DNA from: JAHJGG01 sp041658785
GTDB taxonomy: Bacteria; Patescibacteriota; Patescibacteriia; Magasanikbacterales; UBA922
DNA: 14,241 nucleotides
Direction: 5' to 3'
Assembly (NCBI GenBank): GCA_041658785.1
Contig: JBAZZL010000029.1
Coordinates: 1-14,241 of the forward strand
Position numbers and translations under genes: made by a program. The notes beneath the pieces were generated by a model. That model worked only from the letters and a program-made list of their open reading frames with translations, ran no database searches and was not told where the DNA came from. Positions within the stretch are counted from its first letter, which is position 1; each line of letters starts with the position of its first letter. Shown piece after piece: positions 5,774 to 12,032 of the stretch.

Positions 5774-6568
5774 CTAACCTGATAAGTGTGTCTTTAAAAT
5801 TTCAGACAAACCTTCATCATCATATTCTCTCCCGCTCCACAATCTAATTTGTTCCAATCCTTGCTCAATAAACATTTCTAAACCGGAAATGATTTTCGCG
5901 CCTTTTATTTTTGCTTCTCTCAATAATTTTGTCTCGCGCGGATTGTAGATCATGTCAAATACTGTTTGATGATTCCCCAGCAAAGATGCATCAAGCGGCA
6001 TTTCATCCACCTTGGGATACATGCCAATCGGAGTGGCGTTGATAATTACATCCGCATCCTCTGGATTTAATTCATCCAACTCCACCACCTGACCGCCAAA
6101 TTTTTTTACTAACTTTTCCGCTTTATCTTTTGACCGATTGCAACAAATCAATTTACCGCCTTTTTGATTAACTAAACGCGCCGCCGGTTGGGCTGCCCCG
6201 CCCGCGCCCAGGAGCAAAACAGTTCTGTTTTTTATCTCCACGCCGGAGAGCGCCCGTTCAATCCCAACTACATCGGTGTTATATCCGCACAGTTGGCCGT
6301 TTCTGTTTATCACCGTATTCACCGCGCCAATTTCTTTTGCTCTTTCTTCCACTTCGTCCAGATATTTCATGATCGCCTGTTTGTGCGGAATGGTTACCGC
6401 AGTCAATTCAATCGGTTTCTCTCTAATCTGCTTGATTAAATTCCCCAAATTGGCATCAGCCAAAACCAACATTCGCGCTTTAATGGCAACTCTATCATAT
6501 ATATACTGATGTAACATCGGGCTTAATGTGTGTTCCAAAGGATGCCCGATAATCGCTGTGAACCTCAT
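5774..6568 (-). CDS. aroE: Shikimate dehydrogenase
   Basis: Fourth step: 3-dehydroshikimate to shikimate with NADPH. I start at the ATG at 6568 (MRFTAIIGHPLEHTLSP), because AGGA lies eight nt upstream and family members begin there; the ATG at 6598 would add ten residues from a repeat. That gives 264 residues. Visible: HTLSP (13-17, shikimate-binding SxS, first Ser replaced by Thr), TIPHK with catalytic K63, GAVNT (81-85), GYNTD with catalytic D99, the GAGGAAQ dinucleotide loop, CNRSKDKA (NADP-specific NRxxxK type) and a C-terminal GLEMFIEQGLEQ. All catalytic residues are present. It is preceded by a repeat at 6594-6670 and followed after 4 bp by the 87-bp repeat. Confidence 0.96.
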   Translation of the reverse strand: MRFTAIIGHPLEHTLSPMLHQYIYDRVAIKARMLVLADANLGNLIKQIREKPIELTAVTIPHKQAIMKYLDEVEERAKEIGAVNTVINRNGQLCGYNTDVVGIERALSGVEIKNRTVLLLGAGGAAQPAARLVNQKGGKLICCNRSKDKAEKLVKKFGGQVVELDELNPEDADVIINATPIGMYPKVDEMPLDASLLGNHQTVFDMIYNPRETKLLREAKIKGAKIISGLEMFIEQGLEQIRLWSGREYDDEGLSEILKTHLSG

Positions 6569-6593
6569 AAAAATATCCTGGTAAATCTTGGCG

Positions 6594-6670
6594 ATCATGG
6601 AAATCTGTGGCCCATCTAACGATCGCTAGATAGCCCACAGATTACCACGATGACCATGATTATCCATGAT
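6594..6670. repeat. Palindromic element between aroQ and aroE
   Basis: A 17-bp inverted repeat with two mismatches (6602-6618 with 6627-6643, begins AATCTGTGG) is enclosed by ATCATGGA (6594-6601) and TCCATGAT (6663-6670). Its right edge shares a base with the aroQ stop codon. It has the same character as the other gap fillers but a different sequence. Confidence 0.75.
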
Positions 6671-7095
6671 TAATTTTTTAACAACTCAATGGCTTCTATA
6701 TATCCCAATTCTTTTTTCCCTGAAATTTTTGCTTTACAGACCGGAGCCGTTACAGAGACCCTCCTAAACTCCTCGCGGTTCTCCACATCCGACAAATGCA
6801 CCTCAACACAAGGCAAACCGGTATCAGCCAAAGCGTCGCGCAAAGCGTAGCTGTAATGCGCCAGCGCGCCCGGATTGATAATCACCCCATCCGCGCCCGC
6901 GCTTTTCTCCTGCAACCAATCAATCAGTTCGCCCTCATGATTGGATTGGAACGCTTCAATTTCCAAACCCAACTCGCCGGCTTTCGCTCTGACCAAATTT
7001 TCAATCTCACTCAAAGTCAAACGGCCATAATGTTCGCGGTTCCGCTTGCCTAATAAATTTAAATTGGGGCCGTGGATTAGTAGGATTTTTTTCAT
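6670..7095 (-). CDS. aroQ: 3-dehydroquinate dehydratase, type II
   Basis: Third step: 3-dehydroquinate to 3-dehydroshikimate by the type II (enolate) mechanism; the family forms dodecamers. 141 residues from the ATG at 7095, standard for the type. Visible: IHGPNLNLLGKRNREHYG (7-24) with the lid arginine region and catalytic Y23, FQSNHEGELIDWL (49-61), INPGALAHYSYALRDAL (73-89) with N74 and H80, and VEVHLSDVENREEFR (97-111) with H100 and R107. The family usually has FRHxS where this has FRRVS. The frame is open a further 27 codons upstream, but those codons lie in the repeat at 7111-7266 and the intergenic spacer, and do not resemble the family. Confidence 0.96.
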   Translation of the reverse strand: MKKILLIHGPNLNLLGKRNREHYGRLTLSEIENLVRAKAGELGLEIEAFQSNHEGELIDWLQEKSAGADGVIINPGALAHYSYALRDALADTGLPCVEVHLSDVENREEFRRVSVTAPVCKAKISGKKELGYIEAIELLKN

Positions 7096-7110
7096 ATTGT
7101 TACAACACAA

Positions 7111-7266
7111 TGTCATTCCGACCGGAGTCCCGATTCGCATCGGGACGGAGTGGAGGAATCCCTTAACGAGTGTCAAATGAAACTGCTCGCGCTGTAGACA
7201 TAATGTGGTTATTATTGTTTATTCACTCGTTAAGAGATTCCTCGCCCGCGAGGGCTCGGAATGACA
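7111..7266. repeat. GTCATTCCG-type inverted repeat between aroK and aroQ
   Basis: It begins TGTCATTCCG and ends CGGAATGACA. Inner arms are 7153-7172 (GAGGAATCCCTTAACGAGTG) and 7224-7243, 20 bp with one mismatch. Its 7222-7266 end matches the reverse of 7819-7863 with two differences, so it belongs to the same family as the element at the aroA end. It fills the gap between aroK and aroQ. Confidence 0.85.
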
Positions 7267-7277
7267 TGTTTACAAAT

Positions 7278-7805
7278 TTACAAATTTAACTTCCCCCTTA
7301 TCTCCGCCACCGCCTCCTCCACCGCGCCGTGATTTTCTATCGTGCACTGCGCCAGTTCGCGATAAATCGGCTCTCTTTCTTCCCAGATTCGCTTGAAACA
7401 AACCGTCGGCTCTTCGTTGTCGGAAAAAAATGCCGGCTTGCCGTTCACCATAATGCGCTCAAACACAATGCCTCTGGGCGCGGTAATCAAAACCACGTCA
7501 TGGCCTCTAATTAATTTTCTATTTTCTTCCGCCAGCGGCGTGCCGCCGCCAACCGACAAAACACACGGCTCTTTTGCTTCGGCCATAACTTTTTTTAAAC
7601 CCGCCCCTTCCAGTTCCCTAAATTTTTCCAGCCCCTGAATCTCGGCAATTTGCCGGCGGGTTAATTTGTCATCGTTTTCTTTGGCGTTTAACTCTTCCAC
7701 CACTTCATCCAAATCAATAAAATTCTTCCCCAACTGGTTGGCCAAGACCCTGCCAACAACCGATTTTCCCGTGTGTTTAAATCCGATTAAGATTATGTGT
7801 TTCAT
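7278..7805 (-). CDS. aroK: Shikimate kinase
   Basis: Fifth step: shikimate to shikimate-3-phosphate with ATP. 175 residues, usual size. Visible: Walker A GFKHTGKS (8-15), DLDE (31-34) with the shikimate-binding Asp, KFRELEG (62-68) with R64, SVGGGTP (85-91), the lid with NGKPAFF (122-128), where the family usually has an arginine before Pro, and EREPIYRELA (144-153) with the RxxxY adenine-binding motif. The ATG overlaps the TGA stop of the extended aroA frame as ATGA, so translation is probably coupled. Good family match; the K for R change in the lid is conservative. Confidence 0.95.
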   Translation of the reverse strand: MKHIILIGFKHTGKSVVGRVLANQLGKNFIDLDEVVEELNAKENDDKLTRRQIAEIQGLEKFRELEGAGLKKVMAEAKEPCVLSVGGGTPLAEENRKLIRGHDVVLITAPRGIVFERIMVNGKPAFFSDNEEPTVCFKRIWEEREPIYRELAQCTIENHGAVEEAVAEIRGKLNL

Positions 7806-9247
7806 ATAATAATTACACTGTCATTCCGAGCCCTCGCGGGCGAGGAATCCCTTAACGAATGAATATACAATAATGCCTTTACTACACGCGTTGGGGGATT
7901 CCTCGGCTTCACTTCATTCCGCTCCGCTCCATTTCGTTCCGCTCCGGAATGACAACCGTGGAACTCCATCCCCGCCCCCAACTCATTCATCAATCCCCCA
8001 AACCCCGGAAACGTTTTACTCACCGCCTCTGCCGTGTCAATCACCGTCTCGCCTTCCGCGATCATTCCCGCCACGGCCAAAGCCATAATCGTCCGATGGT
8101 CTGAATATCCTTTCACTGCCGCGCCTTTCAGTTTGCTCTCATGGACGATTAAACCGTCCGCTTTTTCTTCCACGTACGCGCCCATCGCGCCCAGCCCCCG
8201 GCTCATAGAACGCAAACGATCAGTTTCTTTAATTCTCGCCTGCGGCACATTGAATATCTCTGTCTGCCCTTTGGCGCGCGCGCCAATTACCGCGAGCACG
8301 GGAACCAGATCCGGAATATCCGCGCCATCAATTCGCGCGCCTTGCAATTCCCTGCCGCCATTAATTATCATTTTTAATCCGTCCACCGTAATATCCGCTC
8401 CCATGTTTTGCAAAATTTCCACTAAACGTTTATCGCCCTGCTTATCGTTCATGTCTAATCCGTTCAAAACTGTTTTCCCCGGCAAAAGAACCGCGGCGGC
8501 AATCAGCGCTGAAGCGGAAGAAAAATCGCCCGGAATTATTTTGTCAAAAGGATGATACGATTGCCCTCCGATTATTTTGAACACCTCCGCGCTGTTCAAG
8601 CGAAGATGTTTATACCGTATATTCTGCTCCCGCAGCCAGTCCTCGGTCATTTCCACATAGGGTCTTTCTCTCAAATCCTCAACCAAAATTTCCGAGTCGC
8701 CCGATGCCAAGGGCAAAGACAAGAGCAGAGCCGAAAGATATTGCGAAGTGAGGCCGTCCACTCTGGCGCTCCCGCCCCGCAACCGGCCAAAAAGCGCCGC
8801 CGGCAATCGACCCGGCTTTTCCGTACTCTTAACTTTCATTCCCAAATCATTCAGAGCGTCCATCAGAGATTGCATCGGCCGCGTTTTCATCTGCTCGCCG
8901 CAGTCCAAAATAATTTTCTCCTCAACATTTTTTCTTAAACCCAATGCCGGCATAAAAAATCTGGAACTAATTCCCGAATTTCCGGCATTAAGTCGCTTTT
9001 GAATATCCGCGAACGGCGCGCCGCCGCTTTCTATTATTAAATTCTCGCCCTCTTGAATAATCTTCGCCCCCAACCCCGCGCAAACGCTCCTCGCCGCGAC
9101 TGTATCATCGCAATCCAGCGCGTTACGCAAAACCGACCGCCCCTTGGCCAAAGTAGCCAAAATCAACCCCCGAATCGTCTGCGACTTGGAGGCGGGGACA
9201 GTAATTTCTCCACCTATATTTTCAATTTTTTGAACTACTAATTTCAT
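7802..9247 (-). CDS. aroA: EPSP synthase (3-phosphoshikimate 1-carboxyvinyltransferase) with repeat-encoded C-terminal tail
   Basis: Sixth step: shikimate-3-phosphate plus PEP to EPSP; the target of glyphosate in the family. 481 residues against the usual 420-440. Visible: VPASKSQTIRG (17-27), LNAGNSGISSRF (86-97), RPMQSL, SQYLSALLLSLPL, GDFSSASALIAAAV, IPDLVPVLAV, RIKETDRLRSM and SDHRTIMALAVAG. The normal end of the fold is near DTAEAVSKTFPGFGGLMNELG. Residue 432 begins exactly at the first base of the repeat at 7819-7954, and residues 432-476 (CHSGAERNGAERN and on) are repeat translation. The frame then stops with TGA overlapping the aroK ATG. The core is intact, so activity is likely; the tail may be tolerated or trimmed. 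First structural gene after the aromatic leader peptide. Confidence 0.95.
   Translation of the reverse strand: MKLVVQKIENIGGEITVPASKSQTIRGLILATLAKGRSVLRNALDCDDTVAARSVCAGLGAKIIQEGENLIIESGGAPFADIQKRLNAGNSGISSRFFMPALGLRKNVEEKIILDCGEQMKTRPMQSLMDALNDLGMKVKSTEKPGRLPAALFGRLRGGSARVDGLTSQYLSALLLSLPLASGDSEILVEDLRERPYVEMTEDWLREQNIRYKHLRLNSAEVFKIIGGQSYHPFDKIIPGDFSSASALIAAAVLLPGKTVLNGLDMNDKQGDKRLVEILQNMGADITVDGLKMIINGGRELQGARIDGADIPDLVPVLAVIGARAKGQTEIFNVPQARIKETDRLRSMSRGLGAMGAYVEEKADGLIVHESKLKGAAVKGYSDHRTIMALAVAGMIAEGETVIDTAEAVSKTFPGFGGLMNELGAGMEFHGCHSGAERNGAERNEVKPRNPPTRVVKALLYIHSLRDSSPARARNDSVIII
7819..7954. repeat. GTCATTCCG-type repeat inside the 3' end of aroA
   Basis: It begins TGTCATTCCGAG and ends CTCCGGAATGACA. 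The left part matches 7222-7266 in reverse. The right half contains GCTCCGCTCC/GTTCCGCTCC words. It is read through in frame by aroA and adds about 45 codons. Confidence 0.85.
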
Positions 9248-9329
9248 ACGCCAACAATTATTCGTAAAACGGAATTATCAGTAATCGATAAGCATCCGTA
9301 AATCAGGATTATCCGTTATCCGTAAGTAA

Positions 9330-9352
9330 CAAAAAAACCTCTTCCCGAGGTT
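9330..9352 (-). terminator. Attenuator terminator ahead of aroA
   Basis: On the minus strand AACCTC (9352-9347) pairs with GAGGTT (9341-9336) around a GGGAA loop, followed by seven T (9337-9331). A G-U and two A-U pairs can extend the base. It lies 51 nt after the leader peptide stop and 83 nt before the aroA start, so it would end transcription before the operon. The stretch from here to aroA holds several degenerate ACGGATA words and no gene. Confidence 0.82.
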
Positions 9353-9399
9353 CTTGCTGCAAATTATTTTATAAATTTACACCACAACAAGTTCCTCGG
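9345..9399 (-). promoter_or_regulatory. Antiterminator helix of the attenuator
   Basis: Segment 2 (9399-9385, CCGAGGAACTTGTTG) starts at the base after the leader stop codon and pairs with segment 3 (9359-9345, CAGCAAGAACCTCGG): six G-C-rich pairs, a 2x2 internal loop, and seven more with one G-U. Segment 3 also contains the 5' arm of the terminator, so the two folds exclude each other. CCTC at the end of the leader frame can pair with GAGG in segment 2, giving the usual protecting 1:2 hairpin. Confidence 0.8.
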
Positions 9400-9450
9400 T
9401 TATGAGGTTTTCCAGAAATAAAAGTAAAATGCTCTTGTGTTGGTGTTCAT
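9400..9450 (-). CDS. Aromatic-rich leader peptide (MNTNTRAFYFYFWKTS)
   Basis: A 16-codon frame with ATG at 9450 and TAA at 9402-9400. Codons 8-13 read Phe-Tyr-Phe-Tyr-Phe-Trp, six aromatic residues in a row. An in-frame TAA lies shortly upstream, so no other start is available. The ATG is nine bases after the -10 element, so the mRNA would be nearly leaderless and no Shine-Dalgarno is seen. By analogy with known leader peptides of enteric amino acid operons (trpL, pheL), a ribosome stalled at these codons for lack of charged tRNA would leave segment 2 free and let the operon be transcribed. A ribosome reaching the stop codon would cover segment 2 and allow termination. The peptide itself probably has no other role. 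Position, composition and hairpins agree; no experimental support is available here. Confidence 0.85.
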   Translation of the reverse strand: MNTNTRAFYFYFWKTS

Positions 9451-9459
9451 ACTGTTTTT

Positions 9460-9488
9460 AGTTTAACAGGATGCTGAAAATATGTCAA
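9460..9488 (-). promoter_or_regulatory. Promoter of the aro operon leader
   Basis: TTGACA (9488-9483), a spacer of exactly 17, then TAAACT (9465-9460) on the minus strand. The start is expected near 9453, three bases before the leader ATG. The regulator gene ends 85 bp upstream with no obvious terminator, so some readthrough from it is possible. The 84 bp between hold nothing else I can identify. Confidence 0.78.
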
Positions 9489-9572
9489 TTTTGATGTGTG
9501 GATAACATAAGGCACAAGCCATGTAGCACAAGTCAAATATGAGTCCTTAAGCCAAATTATTATTTCCATCAT

Positions 9573-10355
9573 TTACAAATTCTCCCAAATATTTTCAAAC
9601 CACATTCTAAATGTATCTGCCAAAGCCCCATTCTCAATGATTGTCCCTGTTGGATAGGATGTCAACTCAATGAAGGCGATTTTGTTTTCCCAGCATAGCG
9701 TGTCTATCGGAAATTCGCCTTTTTCTTTCGGCCAGATTTTATAAAAATATTTTCCCAGTCCTTGTTCACGCTGCTTAAGGTGTTTTTGAAACACTTCTGA
9801 TTCATGCACAATATCACGCTTGGTCATAAGAGGAGAAGTATCAATATATTTTTTTTGTTCAAACCAGCCGGGGAAAACGGCCTCTAATTTTTCGGGAGAA
9901 AAAATGGTAATAATTTCAAACGGTTTTTGCAATTTTTTAAGATCGCTTTTTATCCGATCATAGATGTTCAACACTCCTTCGGCGCCGGAAAAAAATTCCA
10001 CCGTGGTTGATTGTCTGGCGTGTGCTCGCAGGGAATCAAAATCGCTCACGGCTTCGCCGATTTCTTTTCCGAGCGTTTCCCATTCCTCGCTCTTTCTTTT
10101 CACAAAAGCAACGAGTTCGGCGTGATTCAGCCCCTTATACGTGCGAATCCCACGCCGTTCTATCATTCCCGCCAGACCTTTTTTCTTTAAATCCTCGGCA
10201 ATGTCATAAACATAAGTGCGGACAATGCCAGAGTCGTTGGCAATCTGGCTAACGGTCGCGCCGCCCAACTTCAATAAACTCATATAAACATTCACCTCCT
10301 TAACATTCAGACCTAATTTGGAAAGCAGGTTCGCTATGTTGTGCTGTTTTTTCAT
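9573..10355 (-). CDS. TrmB-type winged-helix transcriptional regulator
   Basis: 260 residues. The N terminus (about 8-75) is a TrmB-like winged helix: LSKLGLNVKEVNVYMSLLKL, then GGATVSQIANDSGIVRTYVY as the helix-turn-helix, and DLKKKGLAGMIERRGIRTYK as the wing. A polar helical stretch (about 80-115) probably dimerises. The C-terminal part (120-260) has no motif I can name; in this family it usually binds a small ligand, often a sugar, and here could bind another effector. It is cytosolic with no membrane segment. The gene has a perfect consensus promoter and faces an orphan gene across a palindrome, and it lies just upstream of the aro operon in the same direction. It could control itself, the orphan gene, or the aro operon; the sequence does not say which. 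Confidence 0.8.
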   Translation of the reverse strand: MKKQHNIANLLSKLGLNVKEVNVYMSLLKLGGATVSQIANDSGIVRTYVYDIAEDLKKKGLAGMIERRGIRTYKGLNHAELVAFVKRKSEEWETLGKEIGEAVSDFDSLRAHARQSTTVEFFSGAEGVLNIYDRIKSDLKKLQKPFEIITIFSPEKLEAVFPGWFEQKKYIDTSPLMTKRDIVHESEVFQKHLKQREQGLGKYFYKIWPKEKGEFPIDTLCWENKIAFIELTSYPTGTIIENGALADTFRMWFENIWENL

Positions 10356-10384
10356 ATTGTTGTTAAATTATTTACGACAATTTT

Positions 10385-10413
10385 ATTATATAATACTATT
10401 TTTTGTTTGTCAA
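10385..10413 (-). promoter_or_regulatory. Perfect consensus promoter of the regulator gene
   Basis: TTGACA (10413-10408), a 17-base spacer, TATAAT (10390-10385) on the minus strand. Start near 10378 gives a short AU-rich 5' leader of about 23 nt before the ATG at 10355, with no Shine-Dalgarno. Confidence 0.85.
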
Positions 10414-10445
10414 TAGCCAAATTTGTGTATAAAACTATTGACAAA
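10406..10445. promoter_or_regulatory. Palindrome covering both divergent -35 boxes, possible operator
   Basis: TTTGTCAATAG (10406-10416) and CTATTGACAAA (10435-10445) form a perfect 11-bp inverted repeat, 18 bp apart. The arms contain the -35 boxes of the two divergent promoters, but the identity extends five bases beyond the hexamers, more than the promoters require. A dimeric regulator such as the neighbouring TrmB-type protein could bind here. Confidence 0.5.
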
Positions 10446-10466
10446 ATTTAGAGTATGTGATATATT
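10438..10466 (+). promoter_or_regulatory. Promoter of the GC-rich orphan gene
   Basis: TTGACA (10438-10443), a 17-base spacer, TATATT (10461-10466). Start near 10473, giving an untranslated leader of about 39 nt to the ATG at 10512. Confidence 0.8.
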
Positions 10467-10511
10467 TTAATGTCAACGGATTGGCCGTTGATGAAAACCA
10501 GGACATTCACC

Positions 10512-10964
10512 ATGAACAAGAATTGGAAAGAGATCAGCCAGATTTCTGACACCCGCGTGAGGTGGGAGCTGGTAATGCTCAACATGGATTCTGACCTCGG
10601 TCGGAAGATAGTGGAGCGGCTTCCTGAGTACTTCACGCATGAGAAGCAGGCGGGGCCGTACCCGCTTTCGCTCATGCGGGCAATGGCACAAAAGGAGGGA
10701 CACCGGCAGGGCAACGACGACGGAGAGCGGTACGTCGTCTCCTACGACGCCGTGCCCAATGGCATCCCCGTCCAGACGTTCGACAAGTACGGTAAGAACG
10801 TCGCAATCCTTGATGGCCCCAAGTTGCCCGCCGAAATCAGCCCGCACGCTCAGCAGGGCGAGATCGTCACCTGGGAGGGCAAGAAGTTCGTCGTGCTCGA
10901 GAACAACGAGAGCTGCGAGGAGCTGTCGATCGCCCCCGCAGAACTCGTCGCCGCAGATCGTTAG
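10512..10964 (+). CDS. Hypothetical protein, GC-rich orphan
   Basis: 150 residues, of no family I recognise. I start at the ATG at 10512 because AGGA (10500-10503) lies eight nt upstream. The ATG at 10470 is only three bases after the -10 box and would precede the expected transcript start. The protein begins MNKNWKEISQISDTRVRWEL, is helical and charged in the first half, and has a segment of likely beta strands in the second (GERYVVSYDAVPNGIPVQTF, EIVTWEGKKFVVLENN). There is no signal peptide, membrane segment or cysteine cluster (one Cys). Base use is unlike the neighbours: lines counted by hand are near 60% G+C and third positions are mostly C or G, while the flanks are AT-rich. It has a strong promoter and a terminator of its own. 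This suggests recent transfer or a highly expressed, codon-selected gene. It is the only protein gene here on the plus strand. Confidence 0.75.
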   Translation: MNKNWKEISQISDTRVRWELVMLNMDSDLGRKIVERLPEYFTHEKQAGPYPLSLMRAMAQKEGHRQGNDDGERYVVSYDAVPNGIPVQTFDKYGKNVAILDGPKLPAEISPHAQQGEIVTWEGKKFVVLENNESCEELSIAPAELVAADR

Positions 10965-11059
10965 CACCTCACCCCACCGCTTTCCTGCCAGCGCCCAAGA
11001 CAGGATGTGCGCCGAACACATTCAAAATCGGCATCTCATCTTGCGCGCAAACACAAGGC

Positions 11060-11096
11060 AAAAAATCCCAACCTGAGCGGAAGGGATTTTTTGTTT
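11060..11096. terminator. Bidirectional terminator between the orphan gene and trpA
   Basis: AAAAAATCCC (11060-11069) pairs with GGGATTTTTT (11083-11092), with an inner CC/GG pairing around GAGC. There is a T-run on either strand, so it can end the orphan gene transcript from the left and the trp transcript from the right. Confidence 0.8.
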
Positions 11097-11105
11097 GAAA
11101 TAGAT

Positions 11106-11189
11106 AGTGACAAGCTTGTCCCGACTCAATCGGGATCACTCCATTTATCTCTACATTATCTCTATCTTATCTCAATTTTATCTCAAAAA
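11106..11189. repeat. Small palindromes and an 11-bp phased TATCTC array
   Basis: AGTGA (11106) and TCACT (11136) enclose GACAAGCTTGTC and the hairpin TCCCGA/TCGGGA, a possible three-way junction. Then TATCTC occurs at 11146, 11157, 11168 and 11179, four times with a spacing of exactly 11 bp. It lies just after the trpA stop codon on the minus strand. Confidence 0.65.
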
Positions 11190-11209
11190 CATGCCTCGTG
11201 CTACGTGCC

Positions 11210-12007
11210 TCATGCCTCATGTCCCACCCCAACCAACTCCCCCACCTTCCCCCTCGCCCCCTCCACCCCGCCCTGATTATACGCCGCGAGAATCGCGCTC
11301 CCAACAATCACAATATCCGCTTTACCCTTCAGTTGCCTCACCTGCTCTCCGGAAGAAATGCCAAACCCCACTCCCAAAGGACAGCTCACCCGTTCCTTAA
11401 TGCCGGCTAAATGGGAGCCCAGCTCTTGAAGCAAGTCCTCCCGCGCGCCGGTTACTCCGCGGCGGGAAAAACAATAGACAAATCCGCGCGCTCTTTTTTC
11501 CACCGCGGTCATCGCCGCCGCGCCGCTGTCCAAGGCCAAGAAATCAATCAAATGCAAATCATACTCTCTCGCGTATCGCCGCAAATGATCATGCTCTTCC
11601 GCCTCGTCAGTATAATCCGGAACAATGAGACCTCTAACGCCGGCGTCTTTGGCGTCCCGGCAAAACTTTTCTACTCCGTAATTAAACACGATATTAAAAT
11701 AAGTCATGAATAACAGCGGCGTTTCAATTTTGTCTTCTTGTTTCAAAACTTTAACCAAACGAAAGCCGTCGCGGACTCGGAATCCATTATCAATCGCCGC
11801 GGTGTTGGCCCGGCGAATCACCGCCCCATCGCCCAAGGGATCGGAAAACGGAATTTGGAGTTCAACAAAATCAACGCCCTCCGCCGCCATCATCAAAACC
11901 AATTCCCGCGTTCCCTCAAAATTAGGATAGCCGGCGACGACATGGGTCATAATACCAGGTCTCTGCTCTTTTTTAATTTGTTGAATTCGTCTATCTATAA
12001 AATTCAT
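11210..12007 (-). CDS. trpA: Tryptophan synthase alpha subunit
   Basis: Cleaves indole-3-glycerol phosphate to indole and glyceraldehyde-3-phosphate; indole is passed to the beta subunit through the complex. 265 residues, standard. The catalytic pair falls at the same numbers as in E. coli: E49 in FVELQIPFSDP and D60 in LGDGA. Other marks: PGIMTHVVAGYPN (17-29, family usually GDP), YGVEKFCRDAKDAGVRGLIVPD, RARGFVYCFSRRGVTGAR and GVGFGISSGEQV, then IVGSAIL for the phosphate. The ATG at 12007 is followed by the usual helix 0 (MNFIDRRIQQIKKEQ). It lies 149 bp downstream of the trpF-trpB fusion, with a palindromic repeat in the gap, and is the last gene of that group. The last residues after VGELVG are low complexity. 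Confidence 0.96.
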   Translation of the reverse strand: MNFIDRRIQQIKKEQRPGIMTHVVAGYPNFEGTRELVLMMAAEGVDFVELQIPFSDPLGDGAVIRRANTAAIDNGFRVRDGFRLVKVLKQEDKIETPLLFMTYFNIVFNYGVEKFCRDAKDAGVRGLIVPDYTDEAEEHDHLRRYAREYDLHLIDFLALDSGAAAMTAVEKRARGFVYCFSRRGVTGAREDLLQELGSHLAGIKERVSCPLGVGFGISSGEQVRQLKGKADIVIVGSAILAAYNQGGVEGARGKVGELVGVGHEA

Positions 12008-12032
12008 ATTTTTCAGATCTCTTAAGATTTAT

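Noticed and set aside
6569..6598. Longer aroE start at 6598
   Set aside because: It lies within a repeat, and the ATG at 6568 has AGGA at good spacing and matches the family start.
7096..7176. Longer aroQ start at 7176
   Set aside because: The added 27 codons are repeat and spacer sequence; type II dehydroquinases begin at MKKILLIHGPN.
10470..10511. Upstream start of the orphan gene at 10470
   Set aside because: It is three bases after the -10 box and so before the expected transcript start; the ATG at 10512 has a good AGGA.
10448..11076. Long overlapping frames on both strands across the orphan gene
   Set aside because: They are by-products of the high G+C composition; only the 10512-10964 frame has a ribosome binding site and promoter in register.
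11146..11189. TRAP-type GAG repeat binding site near trpA
   Set aside because: TRAP sites are spaced by two or three nt and lie in trp leaders; here the spacing is 11 and the position is after the last gene.
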